A stretch of DNA of 64,000 nucleotides, taken from the NCBI GenBank assembly GCA_965235975.1, contig CBDDZZ010000001.1, positions 124,001 to 188,000 on the forward strand, given 5' to 3'. Each line of letters starts with the position of its first letter. Position 1 is the first letter of the stretch. The position numbers and the translations under genes are program-made. The notes under the pieces are model-generated. The model was not told where the DNA came from. It worked only from the letters and a program-made list of their open reading frames with translations, and did not search any database. This document shows positions 37,301 through 46,782 of the stretch, piece by piece. This DNA comes from Fontibacterium oligotrophicum. Lineage in GTDB: Bacteria; Pseudomonadota; Alphaproteobacteria; Pelagibacterales; Pelagibacteraceae.

Positions 37301-37466
37301 CAGAGGCTCCCTTATAAATAGTTCTAATTGTGACTATGCTTGGATCAATATCTGGAAGCTCTCGAACTGCAATTCTATTAAAAACAACAAGACCAAATAT
37401 AACTAAAACAATGGACATCACAGTTGCAAAAACTGGACGTTTTATACTTATATCGGTTAGAAACAT
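34359..37466 (-). CDS. RND efflux transporter permease (HAE1/AcrB family)
   Basis: The 1035-residue protein is a complete RND pump: an N-terminal helix (PVFATVMSIVLVIFGLVVF), two periplasmic loops, and the proton-relay helix with IGLVVDDAIVMLENIYRRME. The duplicated second half carries VLIGLAAKNGILIVEFA. It trades protons for export of hydrophobic compounds through an outer-membrane channel. The adaptor gene lies just upstream; no TolC-type gene is in the window. Confidence 0.93.
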   Translation of the reverse strand: MFLTDISIKRPVFATVMSIVLVIFGLVVFNRIAVRELPDIDPSIVTIRTIYKGASAEIVDSQITQKIEDIVGGTPGLATISSKSEDGRSVVTVEFEPGVIVDEAANDIRDRVSRIIDNLPDNATRPEIFKTSEGNQVAIWLRLRSERLSALELSDYASRYLKDYFSSVDGVGNIILSGEKELSLRIWLNPTALAARDVSVGEIENILLKENIEFPSGKLESKKIDLILKLDKSYKNLEDYKNLVIKKGRDGSITKLKDVARVEFGPLNVNTLFKGNGYPVLGIGLYQQSNANTIAVVDGVKKRLVEVKKNLPEGIQLEVAFDRSSYIRVAVKEVYIALFLSVALVVGIIYLFLGNLTSVIIPTLAIPVSIISTFLLIYAANFSLNLFTLMALVIAIGLVVDDAIVMLENIYRRMETGETALVGSYKGASQVSFAIISTTVVLVAVFVPLIFIKGIVGKLFTELALTLSFSVVISAFVALTLSPMLASKYLKVTNEKPKFLKKFDYYLDKFSNFYFESLLLLLYKKKEVIIFLSAVLISVIVLFKITPKELIPPEDRGVFFVIIQAPDGSGFEYTKEQSENIEKIFLSELGKGTYREVLTRIPGFGSGPDQVNNGFIIVLLENWAKRKKFGGQDLGEIFQKLNSFPAVKAFPIMPQSLRGGAADKPVQFVLKGNTYEELIKWKEIIKAEVVNNKNFVNVDDDLDLTKPQLKIKVNLDKAADLGVPIDAIGKSLETLFGSKEVTKYTRDGREYSVILQTDIINRQQPSNLNKVSVRSNTGKLVPLANLVTYIPESTYTGLNRYNRQRAVTISARITAGYSINEALLYLESIVKQKLPSYAGIDYKGESLEFKNTSSDIYFIFLLAIFTAYLSLAAQFESWRHPLTIMLTVPLAILGGIIGLWTIGSSLNIYSQIALIVLIGLAAKNGILIVEFANQLRAEGMKIKEAIITSCKVRLRPILMTSASTVMGVVPLVIATGAGSASRATVGIVIFMGVLFSTFFTLYVIPAMYLLIGQKTERIDAVEIELEKQLKESSNK

Positions 37467-37473
37467 TTAAAAA

Positions 37474-38346
37474 TTATTTACTAATTAATTTTATTTTCGA
37501 TTTATCTCTAACTTTAGAAACACCTTGAACAACAATTTGATCACCCTCTGTCAGTCCAGAAATAATTTGAATATACCCTAGGTTTCTAACACCCGTTTTA
37601 ACTTCTGTTCTTGCAACTGTTTGATTATCAATTATTTTATAAACAATTGCAGTATTTCCTTGTTGCACTACCGACTCCTCAGGTACGCCTAAAGATGTAA
37701 TTTCATTATAAATAATTTCTGTATTTAGAAGCATTCCAGGTGTTAGTTTGTTATTAGAATTTTTTATTTTTATTTGCGCTAGTACTGATCGTGAAGAAGG
37801 ATCTACTCTTGAGCTAACACTTTCTATGCTACCATCAAAAGTCTCATTTAGATTTTCAGTTGTAACTTTTACTCTTAAATTTTTTTTTAAAATATTTAAA
37901 TAAATCTCAGGAATTCGAACATCAATTTTAATTACAGAAATGTCATCTAGCGTTGCAATGATTGAGTCTGCGCCTTGTAAAATACCAGGAGATATTTCTC
38001 TTATTCCTAGTTTTCCAGAAAAGGGTGCAATAATTTTTTCATTTTTGAGCTGCGCTATAAGTTGACCCTTTGTTATTAATAAATTCTTATCAAAATCTAA
38101 TGAGCTTATTAAATCCTCTTTTCTAATCCTAATTGAAAAAGACTGGTTTGCTAGCGCAGTCCCAAAGGTCTCAATTTTTTCATAAAATTCGCTTTTCTTT
38201 ACATTTATTGCAACAACTTCTGTTGGATTAACCTGATTAATTTTTTTTTGTATTACATTATCTAAAACTATTCGCCCAACAATAATTCCAACAACTAATA
38301 AAATTATAATTCCAAGTATAAGGGCGATTTTTTTATAAGTACTCAT
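37474..38346 (-). CDS. RND efflux membrane-fusion adaptor
   Basis: The 290-residue periplasmic adaptor is anchored by one N-terminal helix (ALILGIIILLVVGIIVGRIVL). A lipoyl/barrel-sandwich region (LIAQLKNEKIIAPFSGKLGIREISPGI), a beta-barrel and a membrane-proximal domain with TEVKTGVRNLGYIQIISGLTEGDQIVVQG follow. The hairpin is very short, as in small MFP proteins. It lies seven bases before the RND permease and is expected to join it to an outer-membrane channel. Confidence 0.9.
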   Translation of the reverse strand: MSTYKKIALILGIIILLVVGIIVGRIVLDNVIQKKINQVNPTEVVAINVKKSEFYEKIETFGTALANQSFSIRIRKEDLISSLDFDKNLLITKGQLIAQLKNEKIIAPFSGKLGIREISPGILQGADSIIATLDDISVIKIDVRIPEIYLNILKKNLRVKVTTENLNETFDGSIESVSSRVDPSSRSVLAQIKIKNSNNKLTPGMLLNTEIIYNEITSLGVPEESVVQQGNTAIVYKIIDNQTVARTEVKTGVRNLGYIQIISGLTEGDQIVVQGVSKVRDKSKIKLISK

Positions 38347-38412
38347 TGAGCAGATTTAATATCATGCTTTAATATTAAAAAAAAATTTATATTTTATACA
38401 ATAATTGCTTAC

Positions 38413-39234
38413 TTATTTTGATTGACTAGCCCATTCTGTCCAAGAACCGTCATAAATAGAAAAATTTTTTCCATCTATAATTTCAAAAGCTTTAGCAACG
38501 ATACATGCAGTAACTCCTGAGCCACAAGAAAATACAACTGTAGAATTTTTATTAATATTTATTTCTAGAAATTTTTTTTGAAGCTCTTCTTTGGCTATAA
38601 AACATTTACTGATAGGATCAATGCATTCCGTCCAGGGTAAATTACAGCTTTTGGGGATAGATCCACTTTTTATATCTGGTCGTGGCTCATTTTCGATGCC
38701 ATTAAATCTTCCTTTGCTTCTGGCATCTATTAATTCAAATTTTTTATTGTTAATATTTTCTTTAACTTGGTCAATGTGCACGAGCATTCGATTTTTTACA
38801 GCACATTTAAAATGACTTTTTTGAAATTTTTTCTCAGGTCCATTTTCTATTTTTTTATTTTCATTTTTCCACTTTACTAACCCGCCATCTAAAATAGATA
38901 TTTTTTTATGCCCAAAGTAATTAAACATCCACCAAACTCTAGGAGCGCTAAAAATACCAAGACTATCATAAACGATTATATGATCAGAATTTTTAATCCC
39001 AATTTCAGAGCTAAGATTTTCAAATAAATCTGCTGCTGGAATAGTATGGGGGAATTTTGCTAAAGGATCAGAAAATTTATCAATATCAAAAAAAATTGAT
39101 CCCGGAATATGCTCTTTTAAAAATTCATCTTTCCCGTTTCTTTTAGTATTTGGCATATGCCAAGAACAATCTAAGACTTTAACATCTTCCTTTAAAAGAT
39201 TTTTTTCCAGCCAATCCGTTGTAACTAGTGACAT
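38413..39234 (-). CDS. Sulfurtransferase (3-mercaptopyruvate/thiosulfate type)
   Basis: The 273-residue protein has two rhodanese domains. The N-terminal one (LDCSWHMP ... HIPGSIFFDID) is the inactive type. The C-terminal domain carries the catalytic C237 in the loop CGSGVTA, which is closer to the mercaptopyruvate type (CGxGVTA) than to thiosulfate rhodanese. The start overlaps the stop of msrA by one base. Confidence 0.88.
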   Translation of the reverse strand: MSLVTTDWLEKNLLKEDVKVLDCSWHMPNTKRNGKDEFLKEHIPGSIFFDIDKFSDPLAKFPHTIPAADLFENLSSEIGIKNSDHIIVYDSLGIFSAPRVWWMFNYFGHKKISILDGGLVKWKNENKKIENGPEKKFQKSHFKCAVKNRMLVHIDQVKENINNKKFELIDARSKGRFNGIENEPRPDIKSGSIPKSCNLPWTECIDPISKCFIAKEELQKKFLEININKNSTVVFSCGSGVTACIVAKAFEIIDGKNFSIYDGSWTEWASQSK

Positions 39235-39689
39235 TAATATTTTCCAAGTTTTTTAAGATATTTCTGATGATATTCTTCTGCTAAATAAAATACATCAAAT
39301 TTTGTAATTTCGGTTACAATTTTATTATTAAAGATAGTTTCATTCATTATTTTTTTAGATTCTTCAGCTTCAGTTTTTTGTTTTTCATTTAGATAAAATA
39401 TTGCAGAGCGATATTGTGTACCAATATCAGGACCCTGTCTATTTAAAGTGGTAGGGTTATGACAAGACCAAAAAATATTTAACAGTTCTTTATAAGTTAT
39501 AATTTTTTCATCAAAATTTATTCTTACAGCCTCAGCATGTCCTGTTTCTTCATAGCAAACTTGCTCATAAGTTGGATTTTGAGTTTTGCCGCCAGTATAT
39601 CCAACCTCAACTTTAGTTACACCTTTTGTGAGATCAAATTTTTTTTCGATACCCCAAAAACAACCTGCTGCAAAAATGGCAATATTCAT
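39234..39689 (-). CDS. msrA: Peptide methionine sulfoxide reductase MsrA
   Basis: The 151-residue protein has the catalytic C10 in the signature GCFWG, and also GYTGGKTQNPTYEQVC, GHAEAVRINFD and YRSAIFYLNEKQK. It repairs methionine-S-sulfoxide in proteins. It is co-directional with the sulfurtransferase. Confidence 0.94.
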   Translation of the reverse strand: MNIAIFAAGCFWGIEKKFDLTKGVTKVEVGYTGGKTQNPTYEQVCYEETGHAEAVRINFDEKIITYKELLNIFWSCHNPTTLNRQGPDIGTQYRSAIFYLNEKQKTEAEESKKIMNETIFNNKIVTEITKFDVFYLAEEYHQKYLKKLGKY

Positions 39690-39748
39690 AAAAATTTATA
39701 TTAAAGTTATTTTTATATGTTATGAAAACATTTAGGTAAAATATATTC

Positions 39749-40619
39749 ATGCCATCATCTAATAGATCAGGTTCATATTATATGCTGTTAAGCGTTATCT
39801 GTTTTTCTATGATGGACATTTTAGTTAAATTAACGACGAAAGATTATCCAATCGGTGAAATTGCTTTTTTTAGAGGACTATTTGGGTTAATACCTATTTT
39901 TTTTTTAATTCCTAAAAATAAAATTTTTACCTTTTTTAAAACTGATAAACCTACATTACATTTTGTTAGAGCTTTTGCTGGAACATTTGCAATGATTTCA
40001 ACGTTTATTGGCGTTAAATATATGCAATTAGCAGATGTTGTTTCTATCGCGCAAGCTACCCCAGTATTTCGTTACAATTTTTTCAATAATTTTTTTAAAA
40101 GAAGTTGTTGGATACCGAAGATGGTTATCAGTTATAGCAGGTTTAATTGGTGTTTTGTTTATTATGAAACCTGGAACAAGTCTTTTTAATGCATACAGTA
40201 TTTTTCCAATTTTTTTCTGCATAGGGTTTAGTATTGTCGCAATCTCAATTAAAAGATTATCAAAAACTGAACCAGATTATTTAATTGCTTTTTATTTTAC
40301 TGCTTTATTAATAATTGTCAGCTCGATAGCAATTTTTTTTGAAGAATGGAAAATGCCGAATATTTTAGATTTTTTTTATTTATTTATGATTGGAATTTGT
40401 GGATCGATTGCAAACTTATTTATGACGACAGCTTACAGAAAAGCTGATGCATCTTTAATAACCCCGCTCAAATATTTAAGCGTACTTTCAGCAATTATTT
40501 TTGGTTATATAATTTTTTATGAAATTCCATCAGTAACAACTATTATTGGAGCGATAATAATCATCATAAGTTCTTTTGTAATATTTAAACGTGAGCAAAT
40601 AAGAAATAAGAAGTCTTAA
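39749..40619 (+). CDS. DMT/EamA family permease (one frameshift)
   Basis: The two frames together encode about 290 residues with ten membrane helices. The first EamA repeat starts with YYMLLSVICFSMMDILVKL and has the typical end of helix 3, GVKYMQLADVVSIAQATPVF. The frame breaks near 40072 in TATTTCGTTAC; skipping one base gives VTIFSIIFLKEVVGYRRW, the normal end of repeat one. The second repeat ends with IIIISSFVIFKREQ. The substrate is unknown; drug/metabolite exporters are the family. Confidence 0.85.
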
Positions 40620-40622
40620 TTT

Positions 40623-41252
40623 GTGACAAAAAAAACTAAACCACCTCATTATTGGCATCAAGCAAAGAAATTTTTATCGAAAAAAGATAAAAAATTGGCA
40701 AAAATTATAAATAAATACGATGGATATTTAGTTTCAAGAAACGACCCTTTCTACTCATTATGTAGATCAATAATAGGTCAACAAATCTCTGTTAAGGCTG
40801 CAGATTCAATATGGCTAAAGTTTGAAAAAATTATCAAAAAAATAAAACCTATAAATTTAATAAAATTATCAAACGCAAAACTTGCTTCTATTGGTTTATC
40901 TCGTCAAAAAATTTTATATTTAAAAATAATAGCAAAAGAATTTTTAAATAAAACATTAGATATTAAAATCTTACAAAAAATGTCAGATGATGAAGCTATC
41001 AAGAGCCTAGTAAGGATTAAAGGTATTGGAATCTGGACTGCACAAATGTTTCTTATTTTTAATCTTAATCGATCAAATATTTTTCCATTTTCAGATATCG
41101 GTTTGATTAAGGCAATTTCTAAGAATTATAAAAAAGAATATCCTTTAAAAAAGGATGAACTAGATTATTTTAAAAATAAATGGCATCCCTATTCAACGGT
41201 TGCTACTTGGTACATGTGGAGAAGTATAGATCCTGTGCCAGTTGCATATTAA
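40623..41252 (+). CDS. DNA-3-methyladenine glycosylase II (AlkA-like)
   Basis: The 209-residue HhH-GPD base-excision glycosylase has CRSIIGQQISVKAADSIW, the helix-hairpin-helix LVRIKGIGIWTAQMFLIF, and the catalytic aspartate in FPFSDIGLIKAI (about residue 159). It removes alkylated bases from DNA. It starts with GTG at 40623, three bases after the DMT gene stop. It lacks the extra N-terminal domain of E. coli AlkA, as usual for short bacterial members. Confidence 0.88.
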   Translation: MTKKTKPPHYWHQAKKFLSKKDKKLAKIINKYDGYLVSRNDPFYSLCRSIIGQQISVKAADSIWLKFEKIIKKIKPINLIKLSNAKLASIGLSRQKILYLKIIAKEFLNKTLDIKILQKMSDDEAIKSLVRIKGIGIWTAQMFLIFNLNRSNIFPFSDIGLIKAISKNYKKEYPLKKDELDYFKNKWHPYSTVATWYMWRSIDPVPVAY

Positions 41253-42393
41253 ATTCCCTCAACAATCATTAAATCTCTAACAACAGTATTTTTAGCTATA
41301 GACCATGCTTCTCGATAGTCTCTTGCCTCATGACATCCAGTGGCAATTACCATATTAGTATGTCTCAAATTCCCATTTTACTGTTCCGATAAGGAATCGA
41401 TCACCCTCCAAAAGTAACTATATCTTCCTCCTCGAACTAAAGCTTTTGGGACCAAGACGGCCCTAATCATATCTAACTTGCTGCCCTATGCATAAATTTC
41501 AAGGGCTTCGTGGTCTTCTATTATTTTATATTTATGCTAAATCCAGTATGCTTTCTTCATCTATTTATATAAATGTTTGCAATACAAGCCATTCAGGGCA
41601 TATTCTTTATTAGCTATTTTGGTATAAGCTTATATTCTGATTAAAATTCCACATCTATCTTTCCAAGTTACGTTTGTCCACAAAGCGACCATATGTTATA
41701 TATCTGTTTGATCAACCCTATGATCGTAAATAACTGACTTTAGAATTAATAAGAGTTTTAATATTGTCTATTCCAAGTGGATCGAGATCATACATCTATG
41801 ATGTTCATCAGATTTCAATTCTTTTTCTAAAGATCTTCTGGTGATTTTAACTCGAGTAAAATGCCAGCCGCCATCCTCAACAAAAAAATTATTTGTTATA
41901 AGCTTCTATAATTTAGTCTTTTTTCTGCATAAAGATCCACTTCACCTTGTATTTTTTAGGCTTGTACAGTATCTTGACCACTGAGGAAACTTTTTTGATG
42001 GACTTTGCTTGTCTTAGATTTCCGAATGATACAGACTACTTTTGCTACTCAATCCACTTTTTCTCCTCTTTTTCTAATAATTCCGATCTCTAAATTTTCT
42101 ATCCGAAGTATATATTGTGATATAATTTACTACTTTTAAACTTTTAAATACTTATATGCCGAAGTTGAATTTGATCTTACTACTAAAGAATAAATTCACA
42201 TTACAAATATCTACAAATTTATTAAGGATTTATCTATATCTAGTGTGGGCAAAATTTACTATGCATCAATAACAACATGAAGACAGATCAGATTATTTGC
42301 ATTGTGCTATATTAAGTTATTTCTTTATACTTACGCTAACATAGATATGATCAATTATAAATTAATACCTAGTTCGTCAGGTTAGTTACTAAA
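41253..42393 (-). pseudogene. Decayed region with remnants of a GT17-family glycosyltransferase
   Basis: No frame longer than about 60 codons is open on either strand, unlike the rest of the window. Reverse-strand fragments at about 41820-42010 read SPQWSRYC, KKYKVKWIF and VEDGGWHFTRVK with a following LEKELKS; GGWHF is a hallmark of glycosyltransferase family 17. A second block at about 41255-41480 reads RGGRYSYFWRVIDSLSEQ and NMVIATGCHEARDYREAW, broken by stops, which I cannot name. The many in-frame stops and shifts indicate a real pseudogene rather than a few sequencing errors. Confidence 0.5.
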
Positions 42394-42417
42394 TTGAAAT
42401 ATATTGATAATAAAGAA

Positions 42418-42440
42418 TCCCCCAATTGGGGGACTTTTTT
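42418..42440 (+). terminator. Hairpin with T-run at the 5' end of gshA
   Basis: TCCCCC and GGGGGA (42418-42423, 42428-42433) form a 6-bp stem with an AATT loop, followed after one base by six T. This has the shape of a rho-independent terminator on the plus strand. It lies at the very start of the gshA open frame, so it could be an attenuator, a leftover of the decayed region, or simply coding sequence. Confidence 0.45.
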
Positions 42441-43736
42441 CAAGGTTCTAAAACCAAAGATAGATGGAGAATTGGAACTGAACATGAAAAATTTTTATTT
42501 AATATAAAAAATAAAAATTGCATACCTTACGATGGTGATATTAGTATTTTAAAAATCTTTTCAGAACTCATAAAAAATAATTGGATACCTATTAAAGAAG
42601 GAAAAAACATTCTTGGGTTAATTAAAGATAAAAAAAATATTACTTTAGAGCCTGGTTTGCAATTTGAATTATCAGGCGATGCTGTTAAAAATATTCATCA
42701 AACCTGTAATGAAATTAATTCCTATCTAAAAGAGTTAAAAATAGTTTGTGCTAAATTAGGAATAGGTTTGCTAGGAAATGGATTTGCTCCGATTGTGAAA
42801 TTAAGCGATGTTTTTAAATCTCCAAAAAAAAGATATGAAATAATGAGAAAGTATATGCCAAGTGTTGGAAAAAATGGACTTGATATGATGCACAGAACAT
42901 GTGCTACCCAAGTTAATTTAGATTATTTAGATGAGATAGATTATAAAAAAAAATCTAAATTAATAGCAGCTATTACTCCTGTGGCTGTTTCTTTATTTTC
43001 AAATTCACCATTTAAAGAAAAAAAATTAAATGGATATTTATCTTATAGAACTCATATTTGGCAGAATACTGATAAAAATAGGTCTGGAATTCCTGAATTT
43101 TTTTTGAAAGAGGAAAATAGTTTTGAACGTTATGTTGATTTTGCACTGAAAGTTCCGATGTATTTTATTATAAAAAATGACGAATATATTGATTGCGCAG
43201 GTGAAAGTTTTAATGATTTCATTTCTGGAAAATTAAAAAATTATCCAAATAAAAAACCAACCATCCAAGATTGGGAAAATCATGTATCAACTATCTTTAC
43301 TGAATTAAGATTAAAAAAATATTTAGAAATTAGATCAGCAGACTCGTGTTCATCTGAGGGTATATGCTCAATTCCCGCATTTTGGACAGGACTTCTTTAT
43401 GATGAAAATTCCTTAGATCAGGCTCTAGAATATGTAAAAAACTGGGATTATCATGATATTTACAATGCATATTTAGAAGTTCCTAAAAAAGGTTTTGATA
43501 CCGAAATTAAAAATAAAAAAATATTTGAACATGCAAAAAAATTAATAAATTTTTCAGCTTTGGGATTAAAAAATAGAAAACAGCTTAATAGTAAAGGAAT
43601 GGATGAGAATATTTTTCTTAAAGATATTCATAATTTTATTGAAGATAAAAAATCGCCAGCTCAATCTCTTATAGAAAAGTATAATACTCGATGGAAACAG
43701 GATATATTAAAGATATTTGATGAAGAAGCATTTTAA
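42426..43736 (+). CDS. gshA: Glutamate-cysteine ligase (plant/alphaproteobacterial type)
   Basis: The 436-residue enzyme makes gamma-glutamylcysteine, the first step of glutathione synthesis. It is of the GCS2 type: RIGTEHEKFLFN, LEPGLQFELSGDAVKNIHQTCNEI, MHRTCATQVNLDY and KKYLEIRSADSCSSEG. The only in-frame start is TTG at 42426, inside a hairpin, and homologues usually have 10-20 more N-terminal residues. Codons from 42394 (KYIDNKESPNW in another frame) could be the real N-terminus if an indel lies in the C/G tracts. Downstream gshB overlaps. Confidence 0.88.
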   Translation: MGDFFQGSKTKDRWRIGTEHEKFLFNIKNKNCIPYDGDISILKIFSELIKNNWIPIKEGKNILGLIKDKKNITLEPGLQFELSGDAVKNIHQTCNEINSYLKELKIVCAKLGIGLLGNGFAPIVKLSDVFKSPKKRYEIMRKYMPSVGKNGLDMMHRTCATQVNLDYLDEIDYKKKSKLIAAITPVAVSLFSNSPFKEKKLNGYLSYRTHIWQNTDKNRSGIPEFFLKEENSFERYVDFALKVPMYFIIKNDEYIDCAGESFNDFISGKLKNYPNKKPTIQDWENHVSTIFTELRLKKYLEIRSADSCSSEGICSIPAFWTGLLYDENSLDQALEYVKNWDYHDIYNAYLEVPKKGFDTEIKNKKIFEHAKKLINFSALGLKNRKQLNSKGMDENIFLKDIHNFIEDKKSPAQSLIEKYNTRWKQDILKIFDEEAF

Positions 43737-44667
43737 GGTAGCCATTCAAATGGATCCATTAGAGTCCATTAATATTAAATCAGATAGTACTTATATTTTA
43801 GCCTTAGAAGCACAGAAAAGAGGACACTCTCTATTTCATTACTTACCCGGGGATTTGAACTACGAAAATGGAAGAGTATCTGCAATAGGCAATAGTTTTA
43901 AATTATTTCCTGGCAAAAAAAAATTTTTTAAAAAATCTAAAACTTTAAAAATCTTCCTTGAAGATTATGATGTTGTTTTAGTTAGGCAAGATCCACCATT
44001 TAATATGAGTTATATTACAGCAACTTATCTACTAGAGATGGTTTCTAATAAAACACTTATTTTAAATAATCCAAAGTCAATAAGAGATTATCCAGAAAAA
44101 TTATCAATGTTTAATTTTAAAAATATTATTCCACCTACTCTGATTTCTAAAAATATTGAACAATGTTTTAATTTCCATAAAAAATATAAAAAAACAATTA
44201 TTAAACCACTCTATGGTAACGGTGGCGAGGGGATTTCAAAATTAGAGGGAACAAGTACTATTCTAAGAAAAAAAATTTTACAATTAATAAATAAATATAA
44301 ACAGCCAATAGTAGTACAAAAATACTTAAATGAAATTAAAGATGGGGATAGAAGAATTATTTTAATAGATGGAGAATATGTGGGCTCAGTTGCAAGAATA
44401 CCAAAAAAAGGAAGTGTGACTGCTAATTTTCATACAGGCGGAATTGCAAAAAAAGTTGGCTTAATTCGAAGAGACAAGAAAATATGTAATGTTTTAAAAC
44501 CTTTTTTAAAAAAAAATAAATTATTTTTTTCAGGAATTGACGTGATTGGAAACTATTTAACAGAGATTAATGTAACCTCTCCCACTGGAATTCAAGAAAT
44601 TAATCGATTAAATGGAGTAAGATTAGAAAAGTTCTTTTGGGACCGAGTTGAAAAAAAATTAAGATAG
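43720..44667 (+). CDS. gshB: Glutathione synthase
   Basis: The 315-residue ATP-grasp ligase adds glycine to gamma-glutamylcysteine. It shows VAIQMDPLESINIKSDST, VLVRQDPPFNMSYITATYLLE, the ATP-binding KPLYGNGGEGI, and RIPKKGSVTANFHTGG with the C-terminal NVTSPTGIQEINR. I take the ATG at 43720; a TTG just before it is in the same frame. It overlaps gshA by 17 bases, so the pathway is translationally coupled. Confidence 0.94.
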   Translation: MKKHFKVAIQMDPLESINIKSDSTYILALEAQKRGHSLFHYLPGDLNYENGRVSAIGNSFKLFPGKKKFFKKSKTLKIFLEDYDVVLVRQDPPFNMSYITATYLLEMVSNKTLILNNPKSIRDYPEKLSMFNFKNIIPPTLISKNIEQCFNFHKKYKKTIIKPLYGNGGEGISKLEGTSTILRKKILQLINKYKQPIVVQKYLNEIKDGDRRIILIDGEYVGSVARIPKKGSVTANFHTGGIAKKVGLIRRDKKICNVLKPFLKKNKLFFSGIDVIGNYLTEINVTSPTGIQEINRLNGVRLEKFFWDRVEKKLR

Positions 44668-46737
44668 TATTTTGCAAATTTTTAAAATAAATCCATATTC
44701 CATTGCAATTTCTTTAAGATAATCAAATCTACCACTGGCACCACCATGCCCAGCAGTCATATTCATATGAAGTAATAATAAATTATTATCTGTTTTATTT
44801 TCTCTTAATTTTGCAACCCATTTTGTCATTTCCCAATAGGTAACCCTTGGATCAGAAATCCCGCCAGTAATTAACATATGTGGGTAGTTTTGTTTTTTTA
44901 CATTGTCGTAAGGAGAGTAACTTTTTACGTAAAGAAAAGATTTTTTGTCATTTTTAATGTCTCCCCATTCTGGAATTTCAGTAACTGTTAAAGGTAAATC
45001 TTCATCTAGCATTGTGTTGCAGATATCAACAAAAGGTACCTGTGCAATTATTCCAAGAAATAAATCTGGTCGTTCATTTGCAATAAAACCCATTAATAAA
45101 CCACCAGCAGAACCTCCTTGAGCAATAATTTTTTTATGAGATGTATATTTTTCTTCACATAATTTTTCAGCACAACTTATAAAATCTAAAAAAGTGTTTT
45201 TTTTGCTTAATAGTTTTCCATTTTCATACCACTCATATCCTTTTTCTTTGCCACCTCGTATATGAGCAATGGCGTAGATAATTCCTCTATCAACTAAACT
45301 TAATCGATTAGTAGAAAAACTACTTGGTATCGATATTCCATAGGATCCATATCCATAAAGTAATAAATAATTATTTGAATCTAATTTAGTTCCTTTTTTA
45401 TAAAGCAGCGTAATTGGAATTTTTTCTCCATCATGCGCTGTTGCAAATATTTTTTTACAAATATAATTATCTTTATTATGACCAGAAGGAATTTCTTGAG
45501 TTTTTTTTAGTTCTTGTTTTTTTAATTTACAGTCATAATCGAAAATACTTTTTGGCGTTGTAGGAGAGGAATATGTATATCTAAATATATCTGTTTCATA
45601 TTCATAACCATGATCTAATGAAAGTTGATAAGCTTCTTCACCAAAACTAATTTTATGTTGATGATTATTATTAAGATTTAATATAATTATATTTTCACGA
45701 CCTTCAGTTCTTTCTAATCTAATAAGCCAGTCTTTTAATAAAATAAAATCTAAAATTAAGTTAACCTTTTTATATGGAATAAACTCTTCCCACTTCAGAA
45801 AAGATTGCTTATGACTTTTCATTATTTTAAAATTTTTAGCGTCATTGATGTTAGTCTGTATTAAAAAAAAATTTTCATGATGTTCTAGATCATACTCAAT
45901 CTTTTTTTCCCTTTTTTTAAAAAGAGTTGGCATTGTCTCATTTATTTTTAGATTGATAAAAAGATATTCAGAGGTTTCGTGATCTGCTGTTCTAATAAAA
46001 AGATATTCTTTTGTTTTTGATAAACTGATTGAACAAAAGAAAGATGGATCTTTTTCTTCATAAATTAAAAGATCATTTCCTACATGCGTACCAATTTTGT
46101 GCTTAAAAACTTTTGTTGGTCGATGATTTTGATCTAATCCAACATAGAAAATATAGTTATTATCTAAAGACCAAATAATATTTCCAGTAGTATTTTTTAT
46201 TTCTGAACTTAATATTTCTTTTGATTCAATATCCTCAATATATGCAGAAAAATATTCAGAGCCATTTGTATCAATATTATAAGCTACATATTTATGATTA
46301 TGACTGTGAGATAGTGAGCCTACATTAAAGTAAGCATGCATTTTAGATTTTTTTTCACAATCTAAAATAATTTGCTCATAATTATTTGTAATATTTTTTC
46401 TATAATAGATCGGATATTCACTATCTTTGTTATATTTATAAGCATAAAAATAATTACCATCTCTTTTTGGAACTGAATTATCTTCATTTTTAATCCTAGA
46501 TTTTAATTCATGAAAAAGTTTATTTTCTATATTTTTAATATCTTGAAGTTGATTTTCTTTAAATAAATTTTCTTCATCTAAATATTTTTTAACTTCAGCG
46601 TTTAATTTTTTTGGATCTAATATTACTTCTTTCCAATCTTTTTGTTTAATCCAAGAGTAATTATCAATTAATTCTTCGTTATGTATTTTAATTATTTTAG
46701 AAATTTTATTTAACTTTGGTGCTAATGTGTTCATCAA
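44659..46737 (-). CDS. ptrB: Oligopeptidase B / prolyl oligopeptidase family protein
   Basis: The 692-residue S9A serine peptidase has an N-terminal beta-propeller (about residues 70-410) and a C-terminal alpha/beta-hydrolase. The catalytic serine lies in QGGSAGGLLMG, the aspartate in GISDPRVTYWEMTKW, and the histidine in MTAGHGGASGRFDYLKE. LLLYGYGSYG and HIRGGKEKGYEWYENGK are typical of PtrB, which cuts short peptides after basic residues. No signal peptide is seen, so it is cytoplasmic. The 3' end overlaps gshB by nine bases. Confidence 0.9.
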   Translation of the reverse strand: MMNTLAPKLNKISKIIKIHNEELIDNYSWIKQKDWKEVILDPKKLNAEVKKYLDEENLFKENQLQDIKNIENKLFHELKSRIKNEDNSVPKRDGNYFYAYKYNKDSEYPIYYRKNITNNYEQIILDCEKKSKMHAYFNVGSLSHSHNHKYVAYNIDTNGSEYFSAYIEDIESKEILSSEIKNTTGNIIWSLDNNYIFYVGLDQNHRPTKVFKHKIGTHVGNDLLIYEEKDPSFFCSISLSKTKEYLFIRTADHETSEYLFINLKINETMPTLFKKREKKIEYDLEHHENFFLIQTNINDAKNFKIMKSHKQSFLKWEEFIPYKKVNLILDFILLKDWLIRLERTEGRENIIILNLNNNHQHKISFGEEAYQLSLDHGYEYETDIFRYTYSSPTTPKSIFDYDCKLKKQELKKTQEIPSGHNKDNYICKKIFATAHDGEKIPITLLYKKGTKLDSNNYLLLYGYGSYGISIPSSFSTNRLSLVDRGIIYAIAHIRGGKEKGYEWYENGKLLSKKNTFLDFISCAEKLCEEKYTSHKKIIAQGGSAGGLLMGFIANERPDLFLGIIAQVPFVDICNTMLDEDLPLTVTEIPEWGDIKNDKKSFLYVKSYSPYDNVKKQNYPHMLITGGISDPRVTYWEMTKWVAKLRENKTDNNLLLLHMNMTAGHGGASGRFDYLKEIAMEYGFILKICKILS

Positions 46738-46782
46738 AATGTATATTGCTATAATTTTAATTATATATATGGATATATTGCA

